Below, piece after piece: positions 1-7,166 of a DNA stretch of 26,712 bases. Position numbers and translations under genes: made by a program. This DNA comes from Gp6-AA40 sp964505975 (GTDB taxonomy: Bacteria > Acidobacteriota > Vicinamibacteria > Vicinamibacterales > UBA2999), in assembly GCA_964505975.1 (NCBI GenBank), contig CAZDLW010000041.1:1-26712 (forward strand), written 5' to 3'. The notes under the pieces are model-generated. The model worked only from the letters and a program-made list of their open reading frames with translations, searched no databases and had not been told where the DNA came from. Numbering within the stretch: the first letter of the stretch is position 1; each line of letters starts with the position of its first letter.

Positions 1-108
1 CTGGGTCCCGCAACCCAGCTCGGTCTTCACGCTCCGGATGCGTTTTGCCCGACTGCTGTCGCGCGAGTCGTAGGTCGCCGTCCCGTCGCAACTCACGTGA
101 GCTCCGGG
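1..108. repeat. Family A palindromic repeat, partial copy cut by the window edge
   Basis: This matches 3318-3425 over its whole 108 nt, with about seven mismatches and no gaps by eye. It is the right half of the long palindrome seen in full at 3230-3425; its left half would lie outside the window. The differences include TCACGTGA here against TCAACTGA in the other copy. No ORF is carried, so it is a non-coding dispersed repeat lying upstream of the DUF1080 gene. Confidence 0.85.
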
Positions 109-192
109 ATTAAGATCCAGAGGACCGGAGTCGGAAGGCCCATGGAGCCCAGGTTATTGCTATCGCTGTGAGGCAGGGAGAGGAAGGGACAC

Positions 193-786
193 ATGAGACA
201 GTGGTTCGTCGTTGCTGCGGGCCTCCTGGCCCTGTCGGGTGTCGGGTGCCGGGCCTCTGAGGAGACTTCAGTGCCGGTCGACGACGCCTGGACGACACTC
301 TTCGACGGCTCGAGTCTGGACGGCTGGAACGCAATCGGCAATGCCAACTGGGAACTTGTCGATGGGGTGGTCCAGGCGACGAGTGGCAACGGGTTTCTCG
401 TGAGCGAGGGGTCGTACGGTGATTTCGAGCTGAGGGTGGAGTTCTGGGTGGACGAGCCCGCCAACAGCGGCGTGTTCATCCGCTGCGCGGACGCACAGAA
501 CGTCACTGCCACGAATTCGTACGAAGTGAACATCTACGACACCCGTCCCGACCCGACGTATCGGACGGGCGCGATTGTCAACGTCGCGCCGCCCCAGAGC
601 ACGATCGACGCCGGCGGCCAATGGAACACGTTCGAGATCACGGCTCGTGGCCCGCGGCTCATCGTCGTGCTCAACGGCGTCCAGACGGTGGACGTCGAAG
701 ACGGGCAGTTCACGCAGGGTCCGATTGCGCTTCAGGCTGGTGGCGGCACCGTCAGGTTCCGGACGGTCCAGGTGAGGACGCTGTAG
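193..786 (+). CDS. Exported DUF1080 (3-keto-disaccharide hydrolase family) protein
   Basis: The 197-residue product begins with a hydrophobic signal segment (residues 3-18) ending at Cys19. The GVGC context is only a weak lipobox, so lipoprotein status is likely but not certain. The mature part carries the DUF1080 hallmarks: an opening LFDGSSLDGW motif, then NSGVFIRC, a YEVNIYD stretch and a closing GPIALQAGGGTVRFR strand. The fold is a concanavalin-like beta-sandwich. Some members act on 3-keto-glycosides and many have no known substrate. The ATG follows a purine-rich stretch at 177-187 (GGAGAGGAAGG), which supports this start. The 3' end overlaps the convergent desaturase-family gene by 35 nt. 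Function beyond the family is inferred. Confidence 0.85.
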   Translation: MRQWFVVAAGLLALSGVGCRASEETSVPVDDAWTTLFDGSSLDGWNAIGNANWELVDGVVQATSGNGFLVSEGSYGDFELRVEFWVDEPANSGVFIRCADAQNVTATNSYEVNIYDTRPDPTYRTGAIVNVAPPQSTIDAGGQWNTFEITARGPRLIVVLNGVQTVDVEDGQFTQGPIALQAGGGTVRFRTVQVRTL

Positions 787-1657
787 AAGAGGCGACGAAG
801 CGCCGCTGGAGGCCGACTCCCTTCGTGCTGTCGTCCTCCAGTGTGTCCAAGGCCGGTGCGGGCGCCGCGAACAGCAGCTCGATGCGCCGGCGCCACCCGC
901 GCGCCATCCGGACATCGCGATAGAGGGCCAGCCACTCGTGGAAGGCGATTGTCACGGGATTGAAGGTGTTGATGTTCCTGACGAGCCCGTACCGGACCGG
1001 CTCGCTTTCGGCCTCGAACGTGCCGAACAGCCGGTCCCACACGATGAAGATGCCCGCGTAGTTGCGATCGAGATACCGCGGATTCGAACCATGGTGCACG
1101 CGATGGTGTGATGGCGTGTTGAGAATCCACTCGAGGGGGCCCAGGCTGCGGATGGCTTCGGTATGGATCCAGAACTGGTAGAGCAGGCTGATGCCGTGGG
1201 CGGTCAGGATCATCAGCGGATGAAAGCCGATGAGTGGCAGCGGCAGCCAGAACCAGAACCCGGTGATCGGGGCCGTCCACGACTGCCGGAGCGCCACGGA
1301 CAGGTTGTAGCGCTGACTCGAGTGGTGGTTCACGTGCGCGGCCCACAGACAGCGCACTTCGTGGTGGGCACGATGGTACCAGTAGTAGCAGAAATCGTCA
1401 CCGACGACGAGCAGCGCCCATGCCCACCACGCGCCCGCCGGAATGTCGAACAGTCTGTAGTGCCAGACCCACCACAGGACGCCCAGGGCCAAAGTCTTGA
1501 TGGCCGCGGCGACCGCCAGATTCCCGAGGCCCATGGCGATACACGCCGCCGTGTCGCGCCGGTCGTACTGGTGGCGCCCGCGAAGCCGCGCATACCCCAG
1601 TTCCAGCAGGATGCAGATGATGAACAGCGGGATGGCGTAGTAAACCACTGGCGACAC
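752..1657 (-). CDS. Sterol desaturase / fatty acid hydroxylase family membrane protein
   Basis: This 301-residue polytopic protein belongs to the di-iron membrane hydroxylase superfamily that includes ERG3, ERG25 and bacterial carotenoid hydroxylases. The diagnostic histidine clusters are present and in order: HRAHH (95-99), HVNHH (108-112), a His at 165 (WIHTE) and HHRVHH (184-189). Hydrophobic segments lie near 5-20, 40-65, 76-92 and 130-160. The lipid substrate cannot be told from sequence; sterol-like, hopanoid, fatty acyl or ether lipid are all possible. The last ~12 codons overlap the convergent DUF1080 gene. Residues after about 270 are low-complexity and unlikely to be catalytic. The family call is firm; the substrate is unknown. 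Confidence 0.9.
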   Translation of the reverse strand: MSPVVYYAIPLFIICILLELGYARLRGRHQYDRRDTAACIAMGLGNLAVAAAIKTLALGVLWWVWHYRLFDIPAGAWWAWALLVVGDDFCYYWYHRAHHEVRCLWAAHVNHHSSQRYNLSVALRQSWTAPITGFWFWLPLPLIGFHPLMILTAHGISLLYQFWIHTEAIRSLGPLEWILNTPSHHRVHHGSNPRYLDRNYAGIFIVWDRLFGTFEAESEPVRYGLVRNINTFNPVTIAFHEWLALYRDVRMARGWRRRIELLFAAPAPALDTLEDDSTKGVGLQRRFVASSTASSPGPSGT

Positions 1658-1729
1658 GCTGTCATTGCGCTACAGCGTGGGCCTTAGTGTCAAGCGCGGC
1701 CGCCTTGACCGCTGGTGCCGACAATGACG

Positions 1730-1753
1730 TGGTGCACTGGATGGTGCACTGGA
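1730..1753. repeat. Perfect tandem 12-mer (two copies of TGGTGCACTGGA)
   Basis: Two identical 12-nt units sit back to back in the 255-nt non-coding gap between the divergent desaturase-family gene and the exported-protein gene. Each contains the palindrome GTGCAC. An inverted repeat GGTGGC/GCCACC lies downstream at 1791-1796 and 1804-1809, and a TACAAT hexamer at 1818-1823 could be a -10 box. Together these may form a control region; no -35 box is convincing. Confidence 0.5.
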
Positions 1754-1912
1754 CGGCTCGAGCGGATGCAATCCATGCGAATGAGTAGTAGGTGGCGCAG
1801 AGTGCCACCACTCCCGCTACAATGCCACCAACAGGTTCCTTGGCTGTCCGGCGCGTACGCAACCGGTCCGAGCGAAAGGACTGCGGCAGGCACGCTCGTG
1901 GAGGCTTTCATC

Positions 1913-2719
1913 ATGTTCGAGAAGAAGACCAGGTTCGTCGTGGCAGGTATGGCGGTATGGCTGTTGGCCCTGGCTACGGCCCCTGCCGGCGCTCAGACGG
2001 AACGGCAGACGCCCCCGGCGCGATTGGGCGCACTCGCGTCCGCCAACCTCGCGAAACCGCGGCCGGCCCCCCCGTTCGACCTGACGGGCACATGGCAGCA
2101 TGATGGCCGCGCGAACACGTGGAGGTTCGTCCCCGAGTCGTTCACGCTCACTCCCGAAGCCCAGGTGCACTACGATCGAGGACAGAAAGCCTTGGACGAT
2201 GGCGGGATCTACCGCGACGATATCGGGCAATGCTGGCCTGCGGGCATGCCGCTCATCATGACGCGCGTCTGGCCCATCGCGATGATCCAGGTGCCCACTG
2301 CGATCTACATGGTCAGCGGATTCATGAACAGCCTCCGGATCATCTACGTCGACGGCCGCGAGCACACGCCGGACGACGAGGTGGTGCGCACGTTCAACGG
2401 CGAATCGATTGGCCGTTGGGAGGGTGATTCCCTGATTGTCGAGACGAAGTACTTTCCTGGTCACAATCATTGGATGGACCAGGGTGGTGCGTCGATCCCG
2501 GCGAGCGAGGATCTCCACATCATCGAGCGCTTTCGCATGACCGGAGAGGGCCGGCTCGACATCGAGTACACGATGACGGATCCACAGAACTGGGTGGGCG
2601 AGTGGAACATGACGAAGACGTTCCGGAAGCTCGAAGACACCGACATCACCGAGGTCGTGTGCCTGCCGGATTTGAACGACCGCCTGCCCGCGACACAGTC
2701 GCAGAGCCTCGTGAACTAG
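1913..2719 (+). CDS. Exported hypothetical protein, acidobacterial WEGDSLIVET type
   Basis: The 268-residue product has a Sec signal peptide (about 1-27, cleavage near AGAQ). I chose the ATG at 1913 because GGAGG lies 8 nt upstream and the signal peptide starts there; a longer reading from 1715 adds 66 residues with no signal character. The mature part opens with FDLTGTW and contains WEGDSLIVETKYF (around 170) and LHIIERFRM. This pattern is common in unnamed periplasmic proteins of Acidobacteriota that often sit next to DUF6152 genes, as here. No catalytic motif is recognised. It forms a two-gene unit with the next gene, 10 nt downstream. Confidence 0.8.
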   Translation: MFEKKTRFVVAGMAVWLLALATAPAGAQTERQTPPARLGALASANLAKPRPAPPFDLTGTWQHDGRANTWRFVPESFTLTPEAQVHYDRGQKALDDGGIYRDDIGQCWPAGMPLIMTRVWPIAMIQVPTAIYMVSGFMNSLRIIYVDGREHTPDDEVVRTFNGESIGRWEGDSLIVETKYFPGHNHWMDQGGASIPASEDLHIIERFRMTGEGRLDIEYTMTDPQNWVGEWNMTKTFRKLEDTDITEVVCLPDLNDRLPATQSQSLVN

Positions 2720-2729
2720 GAGACGCGTC

Positions 2730-3110
2730 ATGAAGAGCACAATCGTCGCGTGTATCGGCATCTTCGTTGCTGTCGCGAGCGGAGCGCCGGCCGCCCATCA
2801 CTCGCCCGTCGTATTCGACCGCACCGTCCAGAAGACGCTGGAGGGGACGGTGGTGGAGTTCAGGTGGATCAATCCTCATTCGTCGATCACGCTCGACGTA
2901 CCGACCGAAGCAGGCGGCTCCGAGCGCTGGGGCGTGGAGATGGGCAGCCCGAACTCCATGGTCAGGGGCGGCTGGAGGTCGACGACGGTGAAGCCGGGTG
3001 ACAAGGTGACGGTCGTGGTCAACCCGCTCAAGAGCGGTGAGCCCGGCGGAATCTTCGTGTCCCTCACCCTGGCCGACGGCCGCCGGCTTGGCGGACGCGC
3101 CACCGACTAG
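2730..3110 (+). CDS. DUF6152 family exported protein
   Basis: This 126-residue protein has a signal peptide (about 1-21) followed by AHHSPVVFD, the His-rich opening typical of DUF6152. EGTVVEFRWINPHSSI and the later GDKVTVVVNPLKSG are also family-typical, and the fold is probably a small beta-barrel. No biochemical role is established. The His pair after the cleavage site and the WINPH motif could bind metal, which is inference. TAGGAG lies 8 nt before the ATG, and the gene follows the exported-protein gene by 10 nt, so the two are probably co-transcribed. Confidence 0.85.
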   Translation: MKSTIVACIGIFVAVASGAPAAHHSPVVFDRTVQKTLEGTVVEFRWINPHSSITLDVPTEAGGSERWGVEMGSPNSMVRGGWRSTTVKPGDKVTVVVNPLKSGEPGGIFVSLTLADGRRLGGRATD

Positions 3111-3229
3111 TCCGGAGTGGCGCCGTCGGCGCGCGCGGGCAGTTGCGTGGAGCTTCGCGCACGCCGATCGTTCTCGCCGTGAATCAGAGTGCGGCGAGAT
3201 CCCCCCTCGTGTCGCGCTGACCAACTATC

Positions 3230-3425
3230 CCCGGAGCTCAGTTGAGTTGCGACGGGGCGGGCTCCCGACGACTTCGCGCGGTAAAACGTATCCTCCGCTG
3301 GCTGTCGGCGACCCGAGCTGGGTCCCGCAACCCAGCTCGGTCCTCACGCTCCGGATGCGTTTTGCCCGGCTCGTGTCGCGCGAGTCGTAGGTCGCCGCCC
3401 CGTCGCAACTCAACTGAGCTCCGGG
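3230..3425. repeat. Family A element: 196-nt long palindrome with perfect 30-nt terminal arms
   Basis: The left arm 3230-3259 is the exact reverse complement of the right arm 3396-3425 (30 of 30). The centre is a second perfect hairpin, CCGAGCTGGGT (3313-3323) with ACCCAGCTCGG (3330-3340) around a 6-nt loop. Between them the two sides still match in part (GTAAAACGTATCC against GCAAAACGCATCC). The whole element can fold into one long imperfect hairpin or cruciform. The right half recurs at 1-108 with about 93% identity. It encodes no protein and no transposase is nearby. Confidence 0.9.
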
Positions 3426-3604
3426 TCTCAATTCTGACGCCGACAACCGGAGTTCACACTTCCACCCGCTCGGCGTCGCGCGTCCGCGTGCCGATACCCG
3501 CAAGCGATTTCTGGTCTTCACCTTACAGCCACATCATTGTCGCCGGAACATGGGCAGGCGCCTTGCGATGCGACTCCGCGTTCCGGTGGCACGGTCGGTT
3601 GTCG

Positions 3605-3698
3605 GCTCCGTCCTAGGCGCGCGAAGCGCGCCAAAGAGACACTGCCAACCAGCCAAGGGCCCTGTTGGGATATCAAGGGCAACACCCCTTGGCTGGTT
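3605..3698 (-). repeat. Family B structured repeat, copy B1
   Basis: Read on the minus strand, this starts with a 52-nt hairpin (3647-3698) closed by AACCAGCCAAGGG and CCCTTGGCTGGTT. A linker related to TTGCCAGTATCTCTTT follows, then a second perfect 7-bp hairpin (3616-3632, GGCGCGC-GAA-GCGCGCC) and CTAGGAC. The layout matches the copies at 4680 and 22519. The upper stem has a different sequence (TGTTG with CAACA, against CTCTGC with GCAGAG at 22519) but still pairs, which points to selection on structure. The hairpin end faces the C39 peptidase gene and stops about 21 nt before its start codon. Confidence 0.85.
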
Positions 3699-3719
3699 CC
3701 GGAGGCACGAGGGTGATGA

Positions 3720-4295
3720 ATGCAGAATCGATCTCGGCGACGCTGGAGGATGTGGCTCGCCGCCGCAGTGGCCACGCTCGTCGTGCTCGCCATGGTTCCC
3801 CCGCTGGCCGCGAGCCGGCAGCGAGCCGTGAGGCATGTGCGAGCGTGGGTTCTGGGAGCACAGCTGCTCGATGACCGGGGAGTTGTCTTCCAGACCAACG
3901 ACGCCAACTGCGGACATGCCTGCCTGATCAACGCCCTCGCGCTCTTCGGTCGTCAGGTTCCCCGCGAGCTTCTCGCCCGGGCAGCACACGCCCGCGTCGG
4001 ACTCACCGTTGGGGAGCTGACCGCCCTCAGTATCCGGTTTGGATTGCCAGCCACCATGCTCCACGTTCCATTCGACTGTCTCGAACGCTCACCCGCAGTG
4101 CTGTCGATGCCCTCGATTGCGCTGGTCGGGACACACTACCTCCTGATTGAACGGCGTTCGGACGACGGCCTTGTCACGTTCATCGATCCGGCCGTCGGGC
4201 GAATGCGTGCGCCCCTGTCTGTGCTCGAACGGGAGTGGCGTGGAGCCATGGTGGTACTCGGCGCGGACGACACGGCCTTGCCACAGTGTGGGTAA
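3720..4295 (+). CDS. Membrane-anchored C39-like cysteine peptidase
   Basis: This 191-residue protein has a basic N-terminus and one hydrophobic segment (12-31), then a papain-like C39 domain expected on the outer face of the inner membrane. The active-site set is visible: Gln58 and Cys64 in VFQTNDANCGHACLINAL, His139 in GTHYLLIE, and Asp156 in IDPAVG. C39 peptidases cut double-glycine leaders of bacteriocins and related peptides, normally as the N-terminal domain of an ABC exporter. Here the domain stands alone, with the ABC parts encoded separately downstream. The ATG at 3720 follows GAGGG at 3709-3713; an ATG at 3750 is a weaker alternative. The next gene, 32 nt away, encodes a small Gly-Gly peptide that is the obvious candidate substrate. 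That pairing is inference. Confidence 0.85.
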   Translation: MQNRSRRRWRMWLAAAVATLVVLAMVPPLAASRQRAVRHVRAWVLGAQLLDDRGVVFQTNDANCGHACLINALALFGRQVPRELLARAAHARVGLTVGELTALSIRFGLPATMLHVPFDCLERSPAVLSMPSIALVGTHYLLIERRSDDGLVTFIDPAVGRMRAPLSVLEREWRGAMVVLGADDTALPQCG

Positions 4296-4327
4296 CACAA
4301 TCACAACGTGTGCGAGGAGGTTGGGAT

Positions 4328-4681
4328 ATGACGCGACGTCTGTTCGTAATCGTGCTGGTGGCAGTCGCCGTCAGCGGTGTTCAAGGCTCGCTGCTCTACG
4401 CAGCCGCTGCTCCATCGAGCGGACCGCCTGGTCACGGAGGACCCTTGCAGGCATCCGTCGCCGAAGACGATGCCTGGTCGTATGCCGGGGCATGGCCAGC
4501 CCTGGCCGACACGGCCGCGCCCACTTCGATCGAATGTCTTCGGGGCGCCTCCTATTGCTTCGAGGTCGGCACCTGGAACTGCTGCGGGGAGCTCTTCACG
4601 CTCTTGACCGTCAGCAGTGCCCTTCAAGCCTGGCTGGCGGCCGGTCTAGCTGCGGCCGCCTATTACTACTACAACTGCTAA
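4328..4681 (+). CDS. Small secreted Cys-rich peptide with Gly-Gly site, candidate C39 substrate
   Basis: I do not recognise this 117-residue protein. GAGGAGG at 4314-4320 lies 7 nt before the ATG and fixes the start; the frame open further upstream is not needed. The N-terminus is signal-like (about 5-28). A Gly-Gly pair at 37-38 (GPPGHGG) could be a C39 cleavage site and would leave a 79-residue product. Five Cys lie in the C-terminal half (70, 77, 85, 86, 117), the last as the C-terminal residue after four tyrosines. A hydrophobic, Ala/Leu-rich helix spans about 88-111. This layout suits a disulfide-bonded membrane-active or surface peptide. The stop codon overlaps the first bases of a family B repeat. 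A modified bacteriocin-like peptide is possible, but no modification enzyme is nearby. Confidence 0.75.
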   Translation: MTRRLFVIVLVAVAVSGVQGSLLYAAAAPSSGPPGHGGPLQASVAEDDAWSYAGAWPALADTAAPTSIECLRGASYCFEVGTWNCCGELFTLLTVSSALQAWLAAGLAAAAYYYYNC

Positions 4682-4775
4682 CCAGCCAAGGGGCTCTGCT
4701 CCTTGACATTCCCGCAGCGCCCCTCGGCTGGTTGCCAGTATCTTCTGCCGCGCTCCGCGCGGCTAGGACCGCATG
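4680..4775 (+). repeat. Family B structured repeat, copy B2, between peptide and permease genes
   Basis: A 50-nt hairpin (4682-4731, CCAGCCAAGGGG with CCCCTCGGCTGG) is followed by TTGCCAGTATCTTCT, a perfect 7-bp hairpin (4747-4763, GCCGCGC-TCC-GCGCGGC) and CTAGGACCGC. The first bases overlap the peptide stop codon (TAA, 4679-4681), and the element ends at the permease ATG (4773-4775). AGGA within CTAGGACC is the only Shine-Dalgarno-like sequence for that gene. As operon RNA it would form a strong stem-loop pair between peptide and exporter. Confidence 0.85.
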
Positions 4776-6314
4776 TCAACATTTCTTGGCCTCGCCCGCG
4801 AAACGGTTCGTCTCGAGTGGCGGCTCGTCGCAGGCGAGTACCGAACGCATACACAGGATCTGACGGTTCTGGCGATCGTCGCGGCCTTCGTCCTTGCGGT
4901 ACAGTGCGAGGCCGCCGCAGACACGTCGCGTCTTCTCGCTGGCAGCCCCCCTTCGTTCGTCAGGATCACGGTGGCCGGCTATAGCTGGGCTACCTGGGGT
5001 GGGGCCATCTTCTTAGCGCTTGCCACGGGAGTCCACGCGACGATGCGGCGGCTTGCAGTGCATCTGGCACTGCTGCCTGTCACCCGACTCGAGGTGTTCG
5101 CGTCACTGCAAGCTGTGACGTTGTGTGGCAGATACGGGCTCGTGGGAGCCGTGTCTGCGCTTCCTCTTCTCTTCCTGCTGGCCGGGTTCCTCGACCCGGC
5201 ATCATTCGCGGCCGCGATCGTGGGCATCGCGATTGTGCTGCGCATGGTGCCCGCAGTGGTCGGTATCGTCGTGTTTGCCGCACTGGGGCTGAATTCGCGC
5301 GCGCTGCTCGTCATCTGCGCTGCCGCACTGGGACTGGCAGTGGCCACGTACTCCTTGTCGTGGACAGCTACACTGATTTCCACTCTGCCGCCGAACGCAT
5401 TGGCCCGCATCGTCATGGACGATGGCACGCGGCCGCACGCGTGGGCGGCATTGCTGGTGTGGACACTCGTGATCGGTGCGCTGGAGTTCGTCGTGCTCGC
5501 GTCGGATCGGTCGCGTGCGGTCGCGCCGCGCGCCGGGATCCGGATTGGACCCATTCCCACTGGGATCACGGTCGTTGCCCGTCTCTGCGCGGTGAGCGCC
5601 CCGGTGCTCCACGTCGAGTGGCTCAGGCTGGTTCGCTGGCGGCGTTTCCTGTTGGGCTGGTGCTTCGCGTTGGTGTTCATTGTGGCGTTTACGATACGGT
5701 CCACTCCGGTTGATTCGGTCGTCGTGCCAACACTCGTGCTGATGCTGAGTCCTGCTCTCATCGCCGTGTCCACGATGACCAACGTCTTTGCCCCGGACGG
5801 AGCCGGTGTACAGGCCTTCTTCCTCGTACTCGATCGGCCAGGGGTCGTTATTCGCGCCAAGATCGTGGCCATCGGACTGTTTGCTGGTGCGGCGGGGCTC
5901 GTCGCTCTTGGTCTATTCCTGTTCGCGCGACCGGGCGGCTTCTACCCGGCAGGCCTGTATTCGTTGACGGCGGCCGGCGCGTTCTTCATCTGGGGCACGG
6001 CCACCGGCCGCGTGTCGAGCGTCCTCTTCCCCACACCGACCGATCCCCACGGCGTTGGCGGTGGATTGATTCGCGGGGCCGGGCTCCTCGTCGGGCTCGT
6101 CTCCAACGGAGTGTTCCTGGGAGCCTGCGTCGCTACGGCGTTCCTGTACGACACGCAGCGTCTCGACGCACTGGCGCTCCTGATGCTTGGCTGTGGGTTG
6201 GTGGTGGTGGCGGTCCTCGGCGCCCACCTCGCCGCCCGCGCGATGGATCGCGTGCTGCTGGCCAGGCGCGAGCAGCTCACTGGCGCGCTCACTGCTGGCA
6301 CAACGGTCTCCTGA
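4773..6314 (+). CDS. Polytopic ABC-type permease (about 12 helices)
   Basis: This 513-residue, very hydrophobic protein has roughly twelve predicted helices (about 30-46, 72-88, 118-140, 146-171, 177-202, 223-243, 292-309, 318-336, 362-384, 396-412, 435-458, 466-489). The basic loop between residues 244 and 290 divides it into two sets of six. A cytoplasmic-looking motif near 337-363 (NVFAPDG followed by a DRPG and RAK) resembles large ABC-2-type exporters. The ATPase gene starts 6 nt after its stop, so it is most likely the membrane half of that transporter. The ATG lies at the very end of a family B repeat. Substrate is unknown; export of the Cys-rich peptide is inferred from position. Confidence 0.75.
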   Translation: MSTFLGLARETVRLEWRLVAGEYRTHTQDLTVLAIVAAFVLAVQCEAAADTSRLLAGSPPSFVRITVAGYSWATWGGAIFLALATGVHATMRRLAVHLALLPVTRLEVFASLQAVTLCGRYGLVGAVSALPLLFLLAGFLDPASFAAAIVGIAIVLRMVPAVVGIVVFAALGLNSRALLVICAAALGLAVATYSLSWTATLISTLPPNALARIVMDDGTRPHAWAALLVWTLVIGALEFVVLASDRSRAVAPRAGIRIGPIPTGITVVARLCAVSAPVLHVEWLRLVRWRRFLLGWCFALVFIVAFTIRSTPVDSVVVPTLVLMLSPALIAVSTMTNVFAPDGAGVQAFFLVLDRPGVVIRAKIVAIGLFAGAAGLVALGLFLFARPGGFYPAGLYSLTAAGAFFIWGTATGRVSSVLFPTPTDPHGVGGGLIRGAGLLVGLVSNGVFLGACVATAFLYDTQRLDALALLMLGCGLVVVAVLGAHLAARAMDRVLLARREQLTGALTAGTTVS

Positions 6315-6320
6315 GACATC

Positions 6321-7166
6321 ATGTCTTGCACGCCTGTCCCTCTGCACCCTATAGAAGTCATCAACCTCGAGAAGCGCTATGGAGACGTCGTGGCGCTCCG
6401 TGGTGCGTCGATGCGGGTGGCTGCCGGTTCCGCCTGTGGACTCGTCGGTCCCAATGGAGCCGGCAAGTCGACGCTCCTTCGCCTTCTGTGCGGAATCGCG
6501 CGGCCGGACATGGGGATTGCGAGGGTCGCGGGCGTGGATCCGTTTCGCGATCCAGTAGCGGCCAAGCGAACGCTGGGATGCATGCCCGAGCTGCCGCCGC
6601 TCTTCGAGCTTTTGACTGGCGTCGAGCAGCTCCTGTGGGTCGGCAGGATTCGCCGTGTGCCGGAACGCCTCCTGGCGGATCGCATCCATGAGCTGTCAGC
6701 GGCCCTCGATGTGACGGACGTGCTGGGTCGCCGCATCTCGACCTATTCCAAGGGCACGCGACAGAAGGTCGCCTTCATCGCGACGATCGTGCTGGATCCG
6801 CGGATTCTCGTGCTGGACGAGCCATTCGAAGGTGTCGATGTGCTCTCCGTCCGCTCGATGAAAGCCATCATCCGTCAGTTCGTCGACGCCGGCGCCGCAG
6901 TGCTGCTGAGCTCGCACATTCTGCCGCTCGTCGAAGACGTCTGCGATCACTTCGCCATCCTCAGTGAAGGTCGTGTGGTGTTCGACGGCGACCGTGCGGC
7001 ACTCGCGAAGAAGGCTTCAGCGATCACGCCGGGAGATTCATCCGGCGGTCGCAGTCTGGAGTCCGTGCTCGTGCGCCTGGTGGCGCCGGATCGTGCCATC
7101 CCCTCCCTTCGAACGGTTGCCGCGCGTGACTCGGAGCCCGACGATGCCTGCGCTCTCGATTGCTGA
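6321..7166 (+). CDS. ABC transporter ATP-binding protein (ABC-2 exporter type)
   Basis: The 281-residue ATPase has all the core motifs: Walker A GPNGAGKST (43-51), signature YSKGTRQ (142-148, the variant usual in ABC-2/BcrA-type exporters), Walker B ILVLDEP (162-168) and the H-loop in SSH (197-199). The last ~50 residues are less conserved. It starts 6 nt after the permease and overlaps the next gene by 23 nt, so the three form one translational unit. It would power the adjacent permease. An export role fits the motif variant and the lack of a binding-protein gene. Confidence 0.93.
   Translation: MSCTPVPLHPIEVINLEKRYGDVVALRGASMRVAAGSACGLVGPNGAGKSTLLRLLCGIARPDMGIARVAGVDPFRDPVAAKRTLGCMPELPPLFELLTGVEQLLWVGRIRRVPERLLADRIHELSAALDVTDVLGRRISTYSKGTRQKVAFIATIVLDPRILVLDEPFEGVDVLSVRSMKAIIRQFVDAGAAVLLSSHILPLVEDVCDHFAILSEGRVVFDGDRAALAKKASAITPGDSSGGRSLESVLVRLVAPDRAIPSLRTVAARDSEPDDACALDC

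Larger units (their letters stand above)
3111..3719. other. 609-nt gene-free region holding two unrelated repeat elements
   Basis: No reading frame here shows a plausible start, ribosome binding site and protein-like composition together. The region contains a complete family A palindrome (3230-3425) and a minus-strand family B element (about 3605-3698). I see nothing recognisable in 3111-3229 or 3426-3604. Confidence 0.75.

Noticed and set aside
1080..1100. tRNA T-arm-like GATTCGAACC
   Set aside because: It lies in the desaturase-family coding sequence and no cloverleaf can be built around it.
1715..1912. N-terminal extension of the exported protein from an ATG at 1715
   Set aside because: The first 66 residues have no signal character and the ATG at 1913 has both a good ribosome site and a signal peptide.
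3230..3425. Integron attC site: the arms contain GTTGAGT and ACTCAAC, which match attC core boxes
   Set aside because: The boxes are in the wrong order (GTTRRRY on the left, RYYYAAC on the right), the copy at 1-108 loses the box, and there is no integrase gene.
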